In this document: piece by piece, positions 12,444-12,523 of the stretch
How positions within the stretch are numbered: position 1 is the stretch's first letter
Layout of the letters: every line of letters starts with the position of its first letter
From: Candidatus Poseidoniales archaeon
Lineage (GTDB): Archaea > Thermoplasmatota > Poseidoniia > Poseidoniales > Poseidoniaceae
DNA length: 12,523 nt
Assembly (NCBI GenBank): GCA_012270265.1
Contig: JAAXIR010000107.1
Coordinates: forward strand, 1-12,523
Reading direction: 5' to 3'
Made by a program: the position numbers and the translations under genes
Notes under the pieces: model-generated
Seen by the model: only the letters and a program-made list of their open reading frames with translations
The model's database searches: none
What the model was told of the DNA's origin: nothing

Positions 12444-12523
12444 ATGCTAGGTCTACAAGGAAAAACCGCTGTCGTGTTTGGAGTTGCAAGCGAAGATTCG
12501 ATTGCATGGGCCATTTGTCAACA
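12444..12523 (+). CDS. fabI: FabI-like enoyl-ACP reductase (N-terminus only)
   Basis: Only 26 residues are visible before the window ends. They read as the first strand and cofactor loop of a short-chain dehydrogenase fold: LGLQGKTAVVFGVAS followed by EDSIAWAI. The spacing and residues GVAxxxSIAW are typical of FabI, which reduces trans-2-enoyl-ACP with NAD(P)H in the last step of each fatty acid elongation cycle, rather than of general short-chain dehydrogenases (usually TGxxxGxG). The catalytic Tyr/Lys region lies outside the window, so activity cannot be judged. It is preceded by a GGTG ribosome site and a 110-base intergenic region, so it probably starts its own transcript. Confidence 0.75.
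   Translation, partial: MLGLQGKTAVVFGVASEDSIAWAICQ

Overview
The window looks like a fragment of a planktonic euryarchaeal chromosome, most plausibly Marine Group II / Candidatus Poseidoniales or a relative. This is an inference from content, because no rRNA or other marker gene is present. Supporting signs are SelB/EF1A-type domains of archaeal style, a TBP-fold protein, an archaeal-type TatD-related hydrolase, Shine-Dalgarno sites built on GGTG/GGTGA, TATA-like boxes close to some start codons, dense packing, and very long secreted proteins held by one C-terminal membrane helix.

Left block (1-2887, minus strand), in transcription order: an acyl-CoA thioesterase of the hotdog fold; a SelB/EF-Tu-like protein whose G domain has lost its GTPase motifs; and a two-helix membrane protein with a long, probably disordered tail that runs off the left edge. 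The first two genes are separated by 35 bases and are probably co-transcribed. The third follows after 91 bases and may have its own promoter.

A 148-base divergent intergenic region (2888-3035) carries TATA-like elements for both directions, plus a strong ribosome binding site for the rightward gene.

Right block (3036-12333, plus strand): a 1963-residue surface protein with signal peptide, MAM-like domain, calcium-loop motifs, membrane anchor and a short cytoplasmic tail resembling a UBA/CUE three-helix unit. Thirteen bases later begins a tight three-gene cluster: an unrecognised 269-residue soluble protein (possible remote TraB-family resemblance), a TBP-fold protein lacking most DNA-kinking phenylalanines (ATGA overlap with the gene before), and a TatD-like metal-dependent hydrolase. 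A second, smaller secreted protein with one membrane anchor and a very acidic cytoplasmic tail follows.

At the right edge, after about 110 bases with two inverted repeats, starts a FabI-like enoyl-ACP reductase, cut by the window end. FabI and the thioesterase suggest acyl-chain metabolism, but they are far apart and on opposite strands. The most unusual items are the TBP-fold protein and its cluster, the pseudo-GTPase SelB-like protein, and the UBA/CUE-like tail on an archaeal surface protein. No RNA genes, CRISPR arrays, insertion sequences or phage genes were seen.
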